A stretch of 64,000 nt of DNA from Paguma larvata (taxonomy: Eukaryota; Chordata; Mammalia; Carnivora; Viverridae): positions 34,522,211-34,586,210 of the forward strand of contig CM057826.1 in the NCBI GenBank assembly GCA_030068075.1. Direction: 5' to 3'. The notes under the pieces were generated by a model that was not told the DNA's origin, did not search any database, and worked only from the letters and a program-made list of their open reading frames with translations. Of this stretch, positions 42,277-54,860 are shown one piece after another. The position numbers and the translations under genes are program-made. How positions within the stretch are numbered: the first letter of the stretch is position 1; the number at the start of each line of letters is the position of its first letter.

Positions 42277-42585
42277 TAAAAAATTCAATTTTAGATATTT
42301 TCATTGTAATAAAATTGTCACATTTCTTATCTTTTGCATTGACTATTACTTAAACTCTATGACTTTTTCATTGTTTTGCCATGTATTGTATATCGTCCAT
42401 TTCTATTCCTACATAGTTTTATACAGGATTCTAATTTCATACACCTAAACATTTGAAAAAGTATGTCCTCATGCAAAATTGCTCTTTGTTTAGCTTTACT
42501 AGACTGAGAAAATCAAAGAGCATGAATTATTAAAGAAACATAAAAAATGGTAAAATACTGTAATATGGATTCTTTGAAGATTTTA

Positions 42586-42758
42586 AATATTTATTTATTT
42601 TTGAGAGACAGAGAATGAGTGGGGGAGGAGCAGAGTGGGAGACACAGAATCCGAAGCAGGCTCCAGGCTCCAAGCTGTCAGCACAGAGCCCGACATGGGG
42701 ATCATGAACCTGGGCCTGAAGTCGGACGCTTAACCGACTGAGCCACCTACGCGCCCCA
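42586..42758 (-). mobile_element. CAN-SINE, internally shortened, with 18-bp target duplication
   Basis: Reverse-complement copy lacking part of the anticodon-arm region ('gacatggggatcatgaacctgggcctgaag'). The 18-bp duplication 'gattctttgaagatttta' is identical at 42568-42585 and 42759-42776, a sign of recent insertion. Confidence 0.96.
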
Positions 42759-42776
42759 GATTCTTTGAAGATTTTA

Positions 42777-45125
42777 GTAGAAAACAATGAGAGGAAACAG
42801 TTATAGTGTAAACTGTAAAAGGTATACATTTTGAAAACTGGGAAACATGATGCTTGATGGTATAGAGTTGACACTCAGCAAATGTTTTTTTCTCCCACAG
42901 AGGTTACTCAACTAACAATGAAATTTCATAAATGGGTCAGTGCTAAGGAGTACCTAATGGAGACAGAGCATTTCTATAAAGCTTACTCATTTTTCTATAA
43001 ATTTCAAGTCATTATCAGCTGAAGACTGGGAATAGGTGTGAAACAAAAATGCTTATGATAGGTGATATTTTGTGAACCAAATATACCTACATTCACATTT
43101 TAACAATTCTTCAGGAACAAAGAGTACATCCTTTTAACTTATATGAGGACTATGTAGTATAACAGAACATCTATTTATTGGACTGTGCCCTAGAAAACAC
43201 AAAAGAGCAAGCATAACCCCCATGTGCTTAATTTAATTTAGGAAGTAGCTTACACACTGGGAAAATCAAATTACAAATGAATATTGAAAATGGTTCTATT
43301 AAGAAGAGTGTTTGATGGATTAGTACTATGGAAAAAATGAAATTAATTTCAGTTAAAAAATTTAAGATTATTGTCTATTCTTGTATTACAACTTTCAAAT
43401 GGCTGTAAATGTATATACTATATGCGAATTATGTCACTATTGAAATATTTAAAGAAAATAAAAATACAAATTTTATAAACCATTTAAACCTTATTTTAAT
43501 AACAGTGGTGGGAAGGCCTTTTCATGCTTACTAGATACGCTTTTTCAGGATAAAGTCAGCACTAAAATGTTGATTTAATGAAATTTAATAAATTTCTTTT
43601 TGAAACTTCAAATCTTATCTTGAAAACTCAAAATGAAAATTTTATTTTTAAATAAAAAATTCCCTTTTTATTGCTTAGTACACAGTAAAAATGGTATTCA
43701 AGTAAACAATCAGAAATGGCTACATAAGTGTGTGTGTGTGTATAGAAAAAAAGAGGGTGAAAAATCAAACTAATAACCACATTAGCAATATTCATTGATT
43801 TCTGTAGCTCTTATGAATGAATTTCAAATGATATTTCCATACCACTGTGGTTTTAGGAGAAGACTGAGGAATAATTCATATTAGAAATACCATAATGCTA
43901 ATAATAGTCTCATTTTTATCTTATAGCCTCATGTCAATCTTTTGCTTACTCTCTCCTTTGTATAATTGCAGTCTCATCAGATTTGTAATATGTTGCATGC
44001 TCCAATAAGTACAAATTTAGTTGTCTCTACCTTTTGAGCTACAAATAGCAAAATTATTCTAGTCTCTGTTATCAGTTCATTTCCTAAGCATATGAACGAA
44101 TCACATGGATTCATGCTTTTGGAAGGGCAAAAATAGACCATACGATGGAATGGAGAAATGTACTTAATCCTTGTAAGAGGATATTTTACTTTGGAGACTT
44201 CACCTCATTAATTTGTATTTTAAAATACATCTAAATGATGAATGCTCTTGAAACAGAAAAGACCACTTCAGTGTAGTGTACAAGCTTTAGTAACTAAACT
44301 ATAAAAGCAAATAAAGCAGAGGATATTTAAACTCATTTTATATACTCTGTAAATTGTTGTCCTATAGACGATATCCTGTTAATATCATATAGTCAATACA
44401 TAGCTTTGAATTGCTTTGAAATTACCATGTAAGAATGTCACGTGTATTTTTATTCCATTCATATATCATTCAGAAAGAATTTTTATACTAACCTCTGAGA
44501 TATGTATAAAAACATAATATGTTTCGTTGGTATCTTGCAAGTATACTTTTAAGTATGCCCCATATGATACTATGTATTATTATGTCCTCCATTTTGTGTA
44601 CATTTGTGAGAAAAAAATCGACTCCAATATTCTTGGTTTCACACTCATGAACTTTGTTAAACTGACAAGTGATAATAAATGTTGAGTATCTCAATCAATT
44701 TTTTGGCCTAAAATATTAAAAACTGCAGTGTCTGTGGTAGGGTAAAATCTTTACAATGTGGAAATATATATTTGCATGGAGCATCAAACTGCTAGGTAGA
44801 CATTTTTTTCCAAAAGCTTGAACTATTATTTTGCCAATCTGAGAGATACATAACAAAGTTAATATTTTAAAAAACACTGAAGAACAGTTTTTGCCATCTA
44901 AGAACTGAAAACAAATGTGTATTGGAGAAACGTACAATTTGAAACCAGGAAACTCTAGAGTTCGAGTCTTGTCTTTGCATTAATCAGTTTCTAAAAAATT
45001 TGCCTTCGCTTTTCAACTAAAAGAAAGAAGATGAAGCAAATGACCTCCGATGTGTAAAATTCCATAATACCCTTTACTTTAGAAATGAAAAAGTACAATT
45101 TTAAAAAGTGAAAACACAGGGGAGC

Positions 45126-45171
<46 letters not shown>

Positions 45172-47475
45172 AAAGATAAACTGGAGGTAAAACACTGATT
45201 TACGTAATTTCCCTAAACCTTTGTTGATAAAACAAACAAATAAGACATAAAACTAATGGTAATGTAAATATGTGGTAAAATGTGATAGAGGCCATTATAT
45301 TTAAAATAATTGCACGATGTCTTTCTCGACGTCCCCAGCCTCCATTCACCACTTAAAGCCTAGAAAGGGTATGTGCAAACCAGCTCATTGCACCATTTTC
45401 CAAAGAAGCCAATAGAAAAGACAAGAGGGAAAAAAAAGCTGGCTTCTGAAAAAAACCATTAAGATGAAAACAATGTTTCCTCATAATTTTTTAGGAGGAG
45501 CCATAAGAATTACCTCATGCATTGGCATGTCATCTTGCTACTCTACTCTGAGCCAGTCAACTTAAAAATACTAATTTATTTGAGTGCATTTGTGTCAGAG
45601 TTGCCCTGGAAGAAAAAAATGGTGCTGGGTCACTGTCTTGGCAAACGCCTTCTGAAAGAAATCGCTAAGCACACGATTTTGGGTATGAAACCATAAAATA
45701 CAGCTACAAATCTTAGCGAGTAAACCGCACATCCGGCCATTTGATGAAACTCAGTAAGTGAGAAAAACATAGTATTATTGCAACCTCCCAAAAAGAAACT
45801 TAAAAAAAAAACAAGTGTTGGCAAAGTGGCTAGCAATCCAAGAAACATTTGAGTAGGATTTGATCTATTGGATAATGGCATGATTTCAGATTCACTAACC
45901 GGACACTTTCCAGAACCACATACGCATTATAATGCTTCATCAGTTCAGATAATAAGGCATCAAGATATTTTCCAGACCACCTGAAGTGCTGAAAATACTG
46001 CAGCATCAGAATGGTTACAGGATGTGGAAGGACCTTTAAAAGTAATACATTTTTTTTGGATAAGTTTGATTTTTCGAATCGCCAAAGGCCACTTACCAAC
46101 GTTGGCCCTGTGCAGAACAACACTGCACTGGATTCCTCAGCACTCACGGTCTAAACTCCACCACACGTCACACCCTCACGCAAACACTCTCATCTCCAGC
46201 ATCCACCGCCTGTTTTAAGCAGGACTGATTTTTCTCTAGACCGGCTGCATAGCTCTCAGAATTGTTCTTCCTTTTAACACATCTTGTAGTAACCACATTT
46301 GATTTATTTCAGGTGGGGTGTGGTTAGGGGAGTCGGGACAGTGTGAGAGATCTTTCCTTTTATCCCTTTAAAAATAGCTTGTCTGAGTATAGAATTCTAG
46401 ATTGAAAATCTTTTTCTCACAGCTATTTGAAGACTTAAGTCCATTCCTTTCAGTATCTAGTGAAACTGTATCTTGCCCTGAATAGGAATTGAATTGCTTC
46501 AGTGAAAAGATAGGGTTTACATGGAGATACAAGAAAAATGCCCAAATTCCATGTATGTGTGTGCGGGGTGTGAGAGGGGGGTTATAAGTAATGATTTGCA
46601 CAGTTGTCATATTGACCTTGAATTCCATACCCTTCCTGCGTTCAGTCCTATTGCTCGTTGTGTTGTGCATTAAGCCTTCTGACACCAAATCCAAATGCCT
46701 CCACAGATCTCGGTACAGACTGGCTCTCGCTTCTTTTGCAGACTCTTTTGTAGCATATTCCAGGATCTGATTTTCTCTCTGTGTGCTGTCCTCCATTATG
46801 CTCCTTTTCATTTTAATCTTGTTAAAACTTTTCAGAATTTTCCCATCTCAGTAAGAGTTTCCTGCTCTCATTCCCTTCTGTTTTATAAATGCATTCCTTT
46901 TTTCACTTTGTTTCTTTAATTGTGCTGGAGTCTTAGGAGGAACAAAATGCCCACATATGTGTCTTATCTGTCTTCCTCAACCAGAAACCTCTTATTTCCT
47001 TCCCAACTGTTTGAATTGTCAACCCTAATATAAAAGGACTATACAACTTAAATCCATAGCTACACATTCCTTCTGGAATAACTGATTTGTTCCAATAAGC
47101 TGTTGATATATTCGACTGCCAATAAGTCATTCTTAAATTAGTTTAACTTTGTAGCACACTTTCCAACCTCCAAATTACCCTCCCTCAATAAGTCTCCTTA
47201 TAAATAGGTTTGGTTTCACACACTTACATTTAAAAATAAATTTAGAGTCACTTCGTGAAATCCCTATCCTATTCCTAAAATTATGTTAGTCTTTGTTGTA
47301 CCAAATTTAATTCATAAATTAATTTGTGTCTGTCATTTTTTCAACATTGTTATTTTTTCAACATTATTATCTCACATTTTCACCTTCTTTGGAATTATGG
47401 TCTACCTACATCCAGAATTATCATGCTATGATTCAAACTTCAACATGTTAGTTCTCTGCTTGAACTTTTGTTAGA
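42777..47475. other. Unclassified AT-rich intronic DNA
   Basis: Contains (GT)n at 43729-43742 and (CA)n at 45132-45169. The longest open frame in the window (147 codons, minus, 46368-46811) lies here, but it has no familiar domain and no splice or transcript evidence. Confidence 0.4.
45132..45169 (+). repeat. (CA)19 microsatellite
   Basis: Uninterrupted CA dinucleotide repeat of 38 bp. Confidence 0.97.
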
Positions 47476-47479
47476 GATA

Positions 47480-47960
47480 CAGATAATCTTCAGGATGTCC
47501 AAACTCCTTGGCCTAGTATAAAAGGCCCTCTGTGACCTGCCCTCTGCCCACCATTTCACCATCATGTGTCATCCATCCTCTACAGGTATTCCATGCTCGA
47601 GGCAGACCAAACTTATCATAGGACCCTTTATACAACATGACTGATCAGGGCCTGTATCTGGTCACACACTATTGTCTCCTGGTATACCATCTTCCATCCC
47701 ATCCTTTTTGGACTCATGCCTTTCTTATTCATACTTCAAAACTTGGCTCAAACATTACTTCCTCAGGAAAGGCTTACTTGACTTCTCTAGGGAGAGAATT
47801 AGTAGTTTCCTCCCATAAGACCTGGTCCACAACTAAAAAATGTTTTATACTTGACTATAATTATGTGTTTATATGTGTGTGTCCTCAACTAGACTGTAAA
47901 GCCCTGGAGGTCGAGGACTGTATTCACATAGCATGTGCTTAACACATTTATAAAATATAA
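47480..47960 (+). mobile_element. L2 LINE 3' end
   Basis: Plus-strand L2: 'gtccaaactccttggcctagtataaaaggccctctgtgacctgccc', 'catacttcaaaacttggctcaaacattacttcctcaggaaaggcttacttgac', 'actagactgtaaagccctggaggtcgaggactgtattcacatagcatgtgc'. Confidence 0.72.
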
Positions 47961-47966
47961 GAACAA

Positions 47967-48136
47967 GAGAGGGAGGAAGGAAGGAAGGAAGGAAGGAAGA
48001 AGGGAAGGAGGGAGGGCGGGAGGGAGGAGTGGAGGTAGGAGAGAGGGGAGGGAGGGAGAGAAGGCAGGAGGGAGGGAAGAAGAAAGTGAGGGAAGGAAGA
48101 AGGGAGGGAGTAGGGGAGAGGAAAGAAAGAAAGGAG
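47967..48136 (+). repeat. 170-bp purine-rich (GGAA/GGGA) tract
   Basis: The plus strand is almost all A and G, with (GGAA)n at 47974-47998 and then GGGA/GGAG units; only about six pyrimidines interrupt it. Long frames on either strand across it (e.g. Ser/Pro/Leu-rich on the minus strand) are repeat artefacts. Confidence 0.95.
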
Positions 48137-48211
48137 TTCCTAGTTTGAAAACCAGTGGCACGTTTTAGTATATGAGGACCTTTGATATTATTATATATTT
48201 TTTTCAAATTC

Positions 48212-48266
48212 TGTGTGTGTGTGTGTGTGTGCACGTGCGTGTCTGTGTGTGTGTGTGTGTGTGTGA
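48212..48266 (+). repeat. (GT)n microsatellite
   Basis: Two (GT) blocks separated by 'gcacgtgcgtgtct'. Alternating purine-pyrimidine sequence throughout. Confidence 0.95.
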
Positions 48267-48589
48267 TAACAGAATGGAGACTCTGATTTGAAGAGAATCT
48301 TTATCTTGTGACTGTAATGAAATAAGTTATGTAGAAATTTTGTTTGTAATTTTTGTACTCATTATTTCTAGAATATCTGTCATCCTTTACCATACCCGGA
48401 TTACATGATCAATATGCATTGTCGCCATTGTGGCTTGTCCTTATTCAAGCTTTTTATCATCAAACTTCACTTCTCTGGTGACATCTTTTTTCCTATCTAG
48501 TTTTTATTCTTCATTGTCTTCTTCTCACTAAACTGCTTTTTTTTCTTTCTAGTTGTTTGAGGTGGCTACTCTTGGAAAAGTTCCGTTTT

Positions 48590-49791
48590 CTCCGGCTCTC
48601 CTCTCTTGCTCATCACTTCCTTCATTACCCAGTCTGACACAAATGTCCATCATTTGAGCCAATATCTTTCCAAAATTGTCAATTATCGTCTACTCTGATG
48701 CATCTTCATGGCACTATCCTGTGCCAAGACTATCTGACTGTCCACAATCTCACTCCTATATATGAGCTTCCATATATTGCTGAAGAGAACCTCGTAACTG
48801 CACAACTAGCTCCTAGTTTTAACATTAACTAGGTTTTCAATACTGTTTAGTGCTATTTGCATGTCCCTAGACAGCATACATCTGAATCCCAGGTTAGCTA
48901 GTTCAAACTTTTCCAAGTCTCCTAAAGTCTCCCGTGCCTCACCTGCTTCCCTCATCACAAGAAAATATTTAAAAAAACTTCCCATTTACTGAGAAACACT
49001 GCCATTTACAGACATGCTTATATTCATCCTTTCTCCTTACTTTCGAGCATAGGCCTTTTTTTCTCTCTGATGACTCTGTTTTTTTCTTTTCTTAATCTTG
49101 CTATATTCTCAGTGGCCTTGTTTCATTAATTATCCCATCATCTTCCTCAGACTCCTCTCTATATTTTCTCTTATCGGAATTTAAGCATGTTTAAATCTCT
49201 CCTATGCTAAAAATGTGTCCACTCAACCTCTATTCCTCTCCATCCACTATACTAATATCTACTTCTTGTCTCAAATATATTGAAAAGTTGTTTACATATT
49301 CTCCAATTTCGACCCCAAATTCACTATTAAACATGTGGAATCTGATGTCTCTTAGGTCAGCAGAGAACATTCATGGTAAAATCGACATATATCTCCATGG
49401 CTATACAATAAGCAATTTGCGAACTGCATTTGCTTGACCTCTCTGCGTATTCATTAGGTTTTATTTACTCCTCCACACTCCATTTTCTCTGTTTCTGATA
49501 TTTTAATAAGCAATTTTCCTTATTGCTCCTCATTTACTCCCATTTCTCTCATTAATTATATTTTGTGTAAAACTATACATTTCTCTGCTCTCTAGGAATA
49601 GAAATTACTCGGATTCCACTCTACACACTCTCCTTGAGGGACCCTTCCATTTCTATAACTCCCATCATTACTGATAGTCATGGGGCTCCATTACCTGGAA
49701 CTCTACTGAAGACACCCTCTTCATTTCATTTATTTATTTTTTTAAGTTTATTTATTTCAAACAGAGAGTGAGAGTGGACAGGGGAGAGGGT

Positions 49792-49841
<50 letters not shown>

Positions 49842-50660
49842 CAAGCAGGATCTGCACTGCCAGCATGAACCCAGTATGGGGCTCGAACTCATGAACCGAG
49901 AGATCGTTACCTGAGCTGACATCAAGAGTCTGACCTTAACTGACTGAGCCACTCAAGTGCTCCTCCCTCTTCATTTTAAAGTCCTCAATCAGGTCACTCT
50001 GAAGATGTAGGAAACTGTATTAAACGCTCCCTCCCTCCACATCCCCGCTGAATTCCCTCCAGGAACTAATACATATCAAGTCTCACAGTAGCTCTCCTCA
50101 GGGTAATGCTAGGTTTACTCTGTTCGCTTGTCCTCCACATTAAATTAGTAACTATATTCTGTAAGTATCCCTCCATAAAAGTTTTTGAATCACAAAGCCT
50201 TCAATTCAAACATTCCTTGTTTTTCACCTGAGTTCTTCCAAAATTTCCTAAATATTTCTAGCTGTCTTGATTTACTGTCCTGTATCCTGAAACTAGAGTT
50301 TTCTTTCTAAAACACAAATATGATGATGCACTTTCCTGGTTAGAAATCTCCAATGAAGTTCCATTAAATTTGAGATACAGGCCAAGATCCTAAGTGTAAT
50401 ATTTATGGCCCTTCATGGTCTGGTCACTGGTTACTTCTCAGACCTCATACGCATCCCTTTCTCTTAGCCTCCACATTATTTACCTGTAATCATTATATTT
50501 GGAAATGGTTATGATTCTTTCTTCCTTCTGTCTCCATTAAAATATAAGCTTGATGAGGAGGATTTTATCTTACCGTCTTAGTATCTCAAAGTCTTCGGCA
50601 CAACTCTTTAATTACAATAAACATATGTCAATTACAAACATGATTGGCAAATGGATGAGT
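48590..50660 (+). mobile_element. L2 LINE, long ORF2-to-3'-end remnant
   Basis: C/T-rich plus-strand sequence follows the L2 reverse transcriptase part and 3' end with many breaks: 'cttttccaagtctcc', 'tgaaaagttgtttacatattctccaatt', 'cttgacctctctgcgtattcattagg', then after a SINE insertion (49727-49964) 'aaatatgatgatgcactttcctggttagaaatctccaatg' and 'ggccaagatcctaagtgtaatatttatggcccttcatgg'. The 5' limit is uncertain. Confidence 0.55.
49727..49964 (-). mobile_element. CAN-SINE inserted in L2
   Basis: Reverse-complement copy with (GA)n at 49796-49836 and end 'ctgagccactcaagtgctcct'. The 12-bp duplication 'ccctcttcattt' is identical at 49715-49726 and 49965-49976. Confidence 0.95.
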
Positions 50661-51605
50661 GAAATCTACTACCTGTTAATGCTAAGTCAGTTTCATGTTT
50701 ATATAAAATAAATAACATGCAAATACTGCAATCCAGGTGTCACCTACTCAAAAAAAAGTATGTTTTAAAAAATCAGAATGATTCCAATGGGATATTTATT
50801 TCTCTGTTAAGTCTATTAGGAACTAGTTGAGTATGTAAAATAAAATAGTGGTTAATTATGCTTCGATTACACATAATGAAAATGGTTTTAATTATTTTCA
50901 TGGCCATTGTCATATGTTCTATAATTGTAAAATTTTTATATGTTTTATAATCATAAAATTGTTATTAAATGGAGGAGTTTGGTTTCTATGTTCTGAATGT
51001 TCTATGCTTGCAGAATTTTTAAAATATTGCGGGATTAACAATATTTTGATGAAGGCCCAGAGAATTTTGAATTTTTGTGACTATTTTCAATTATCCAAAA
51101 ATATCAGTCTCTTCTGATGCTGGATCCAATAACATAAACCTGACTGTATTTCAAGAAGTTCCAGATCCATTATCAATTTGAGTAAATGGGCTAACCTTGT
51201 AACAGACACCAAGCCAAGCCAAAAGCCACTCTATAAAACTGAATATTTGGACTTATTCCTATTAAGTTGGCATGATTTAAACTCAACAGGATTCAGTATT
51301 TCTGACAAGTTCTAAATGGAGGAGTCCAAAAGGTTACTATCATTATTATCTGGGCTTTCACCCAGCATTCAAACTCACAAATCACTGTCATGTTTTCTGC
51401 TAAATTCAGCATCGATTCTGGACTTCACATTCTTTCATTCCTTTAGTATATTTATGTAGTACAAGAGTTAAGAGAAGAAGATATTTTTGTATTATGCTTA
51501 GCAGTGTACTTAGAAATAAAAACATGCATTTTTATTTAAGACCCATAAAGGCGAAAAGTTTTAACGAGTCCACCTCTCTGCATACTTATATTTCTGTAAC
51601 GCTTT
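50661..51605. other. Unclassified AT-rich intronic DNA
   Basis: No gene or named repeat seen. Confidence 0.45.
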
Positions 51606-51611
51606 TTTTTC

Positions 51612-51803
51612 TTTGTTTAAGTTTATTCATGTATTTTGAGAGATGAGAGAGCACAAGCGAGGGAGTGGCAGAGAGGAAGAAAGAGAATCCCACGCAGGCT
51701 CTGCATTGTCAGCGCAGAGCCCAATGTGGGGCTTGAACCCACAAACCGGAAGATCAGGAGCTGAAACCAAGAGCTTAACCAACTGAGCCACCCAGGCACC
51801 CCC
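51612..51803 (-). mobile_element. CAN-SINE
   Basis: Reverse-complement copy: 'tttgtttaagtttattcatgtattttgagag', 'ggctctgcattgtcagcgcagagccc', 'cttaaccaactgagccacccaggcacccc'. Short internal deletion in the tRNA-like part. Confidence 0.93.
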
Positions 51804-52130
51804 TGGAATCCTTTTTTCTAACTGTTTTTAAAAACTATCAACATTTCCTAAACTAAACAGTCATACCAAAGGACTCAAATTTTGAGTTTCAAATACAGAA
51901 TGAAAATTCTAAAAGTTTTAGAATTAAATTGTAAATAAAAACATGTACAAAGCATTTTGTAAAAGCAGCAGGCGAGAGTATCTGTAGGACATTTTTAAAC
52001 CGAAAAGGAGACAAAAACGTTTTCAATATTCTATAGATGCGGTCAATACTGCAAAGTTCTTCTAAGGATTTTAGAAACTCTATTATCCATCAACCAATTT
52101 GATAGATAACCATCCTTTAAAAGGAAATGC
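51804..52130. other. Unclassified intronic DNA
   Basis: No gene or repeat recognised. Confidence 0.45.
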
Positions 52131-52134
52131 TATA

Positions 52135-52473
52135 GATTGGAGTGCATCTCTGTCAAATTCATACTGAAACCTCAACCTCTGACATGATGGTATTTAGAGA
52201 GAGGGCCTTGGGAGGTAATTAGGTCAAGAAGGTAGAGTCTTCATAAAAGGATTGGGGCAAGAGACCGGAGAACTTGTTCTTGCTCTTTCCACCATGTGAG
52301 GATACAGCCAGAACATGGCCATCTGTGAACAAGGAAGAGGGCTCTCACCAGGCAACAAATCTGCCAGCACTTCTCTCTTAGACTTTCCAACCTCGAGAAC
52401 TGTGAGAAAAAAAATGTCCTACTGAAGCCATTCAGTCTATTGTATTTCATTATAGAAGCCCCAGATGACTAGG
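52135..52473 (+). mobile_element. MaLR-type LTR (MLT1/MST group), second copy
   Basis: LTR order: 'catactgaaacctcaacctctgacatgatggtatt', 'gggccttgggaggtaattaggtcaagaag', 'tccaccatgtgaggatacagcc', 'gggctctcaccaggcaacaaatctgccagcac', 'gagaactgtgagaaaaaaaatg', 'gccattcagtctattgtatttcattatagaagcccc'. No internal region attached. Confidence 0.82.
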
Positions 52474-53379
52474 ATGAGGCTGTATTAATTTTACTGTTAA
52501 TTTGAAGCCATATTCAGTTCGCAATTTTAAATAAGCCATCTGGCTAAAAAAAAATGGGGAAAAAAGCTTATTTCTTTAAATACTCAACTACTGTGTTGTC
52601 AGTGAGAACTTACAGGTAAAGCCACTGTACAGTGGTATGTAAGAAAAACCAGTATTAAGTGAATAGTATGGAATCTGTGTGTGTTTAAGTATATGTGAAA
52701 AATAGTTGAATTTTACGGTCAAATAGACTTGTTTCCTAGGGCATGGCGGAGCAAGCGGAACAAGTTCAGGTTCCAGATTGACTAGGGAAGTCTATAACCA
52801 AGTTGATTGGGATTGCCAAAACTGGAAGTTAACACAGAGTAAAACTGTTGTTGCTAGATTAAAACACAGTAAAATGGGATATGCAGCAGATGAGCAGTAG
52901 AGGTTTAGAAGCAGACTCACTAGCAAAAGTTCAGAGAGAAGAAGACCTAACATCAAAGAGGAACACAAGCCCCACACTCTTCTGGGTATAGTGAGATCAA
53001 TGACCAAGCCAGCTTCCTAGAGTCAAGGAGATTCACTGCTTTTATACAACTGGTCAAATCTAGAAATGCTTAGAGTTTCATGATCATTTGATCAGTCGGC
53101 ATGATTTTTTTATTTGGATTCCTTCTTCTTTTCCATCCCTCTGCTTCATTTGTACTCTAGATATACATTAATTCTTTCCTAGGTTGGAGTTCCTGCCTTG
53201 TAAATGGTTTCCTTGTCTTTGGGCTGGATTTTTCACTAACGATTTCTTCTTGATGGTACTGTGTGAAAATTTAAATCTTAAACTCTCTTCCTTACAATGT
53301 GCCTTATACCTTTGATTTGTCTCTTTTACAGTCGGTTGGTGTGTGCCAAGAGTCGAGGTTTATGTTGGCCAAGCCAGCA
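52474..53379. other. Unclassified intronic DNA
   Basis: No gene or named repeat seen. Confidence 0.45.
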
Positions 53380-54295
53380 CCATTTGTGGGAAAAAATGAA
53401 AAGAATATTTAATCACATATAATATCCCTTTCTACTTTCTTCCCCTTAATTTGAGCAATTTTTGCATTTTAGGCTATAAACCTATTTATGTCTCCATCAT
53501 CCTTTAAAAAAATCAAGAAAGAATAAGAACAACAATAATATAATTGGAAAAAAGTCTCCACTTGAATCTCCATCTAGATACCATGCTTTTTCATACTGAC
53601 CATCGACACTTCCTCATTTTCTACTCATTGCCTTAGCCCAGTCTTGTTTTTGTGCCCATTGCCTCTTCTTTGCACATTGATGCCCTCTTGCTGACACAGC
53701 AATCTATGTTTTGCAGCCTAGGTTTTTTGTTTTTGTGTTTTTTAATATCTCTCTTACTTTTCACATTTTAGATTACTGACTTTCTGAAACTTTTTACTCC
53801 CTTAAGTTTTTAAGACATCCACACTATCAGAATACTTCCTATAGCCTCATTCAGAGATTTTATTGTTATTGTTGTTGCCCTTTACTGGTAATCCAGTTCT
53901 TCTAGCTGACGCCTCTACTACTTCTCCTGAAAAACTATTCTTATAGAATATATCTTCTCTATTTCTCTATTTTTTATTTTTTTATTTTAACCATACACCC
54001 TAGACTCATATAAGACTCGACATGCTCCAAATTAAATTTAAGCTTTCTTTCACTAAGCATTCTCTATTTTGGTCATTTTAGTTAGTGGCAAAGACATTTA
54101 CCCAGAAAGTGAAGAAATCTGAGAGTCAACCTTAATTATTCTGTTTTTGTTCATCCTCTATTCCTATTAATTTTATCTCCTAAATATTTGGTGCCTTTGT
54201 CCATTTATATGTTTTTCGACTACCAATAATTCACATTTTCATCAATTTTAAACTGGGTTATTATAATGACTCACAACTACTCGAGGGATATATTC
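53380..54295 (+). mobile_element. L2 LINE ORF2 remnant
   Basis: Decayed plus-strand L2: 'gacacttcctcattttctactcattgccttagcccagtcttg', 'tgccctcttgctgacacagcaatct', 'agactcatataagactcgacatgctccaaattaaattta', 'gttagtggcaaagacatttacccagaaagtg', 'aactgggttattataatgactcacaac'. The 3' end of the element is missing here. Confidence 0.55.
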
Positions 54296-54339
54296 ATTGA
54301 TGAAAACTTGGAAAAATTAGAGACAAACAACATAAAAAA

Positions 54340-54860
54340 ACCCACAAAATAATATTTAATGCTACCACTGATTTGAGTTGGCTTAGCTGCTTAAAGCATG
54401 ATTTTGATAATGCCACCATTGATTTAACTGTTGTTAATATTTTAGGATAGTTCTTCCTAGACATTTTTCTCTCTTCATATTCTCTCTCTTTCCATATATT
54501 TTAATATATACATATATTTAAAGGGAGAAATCAGTACATAAGTTTTTATAACCAGCATTTCATTCAGTAGTACACACAGGCATTTTACCCTCATAGAAAT
54601 AAATGTATTGTTTGTGGTTGTTTGTTGTAGGTCTTCTATGCATACGAATGGCATTTAAAATTTTTATATAGAATATTGTAGTACAAGCTCTAATTTTTAT
54701 ATAGAATATTGTAGTACAAGCTCTAATTGCTAACATGTTTAAAATATCTTCCTCTAAATTCAATATATAAATGAACTAAAGTTTATTCAATCAATCTGCT
54801 ATGACTGGACATCTAGTGAGCCATTTCAAACACAGATTAATATTTTAAAATTGAACCCTA
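54340..54860 (+). mobile_element. Possible ancient L1-like remnant
   Basis: 'tataaccagcatttcattcagtag', 'gtttattcaatcaatctgctatgactggacatctag' resemble the conserved 'gctttttcactta...accagtctcctattgatggacatttag' block of old mammalian repeats. The match is weak. A 33-bp tandem duplication lies inside. Confidence 0.35.
54661..54726 (+). repeat. 33-bp exact tandem duplication
   Basis: The unit beginning 'tttttatatagaatattg' and ending 'acaagctctaa' occurs twice head to tail (54661-54693, 54694-54726) without mismatch. Confidence 0.95.

Noticed and set aside
46368..46811. Longest open frame in the window (147 codons, minus)
   Set aside because: No familiar domain, signal or membrane pattern, and low-complexity composition; chance frames of this size are expected in 64 kb.
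47869..48234. Ser/Pro/Leu-rich open frames on the minus strand and Gly/Arg/Glu-rich frame on the plus strand
   Set aside because: They are translations of the purine tract and GT repeat.
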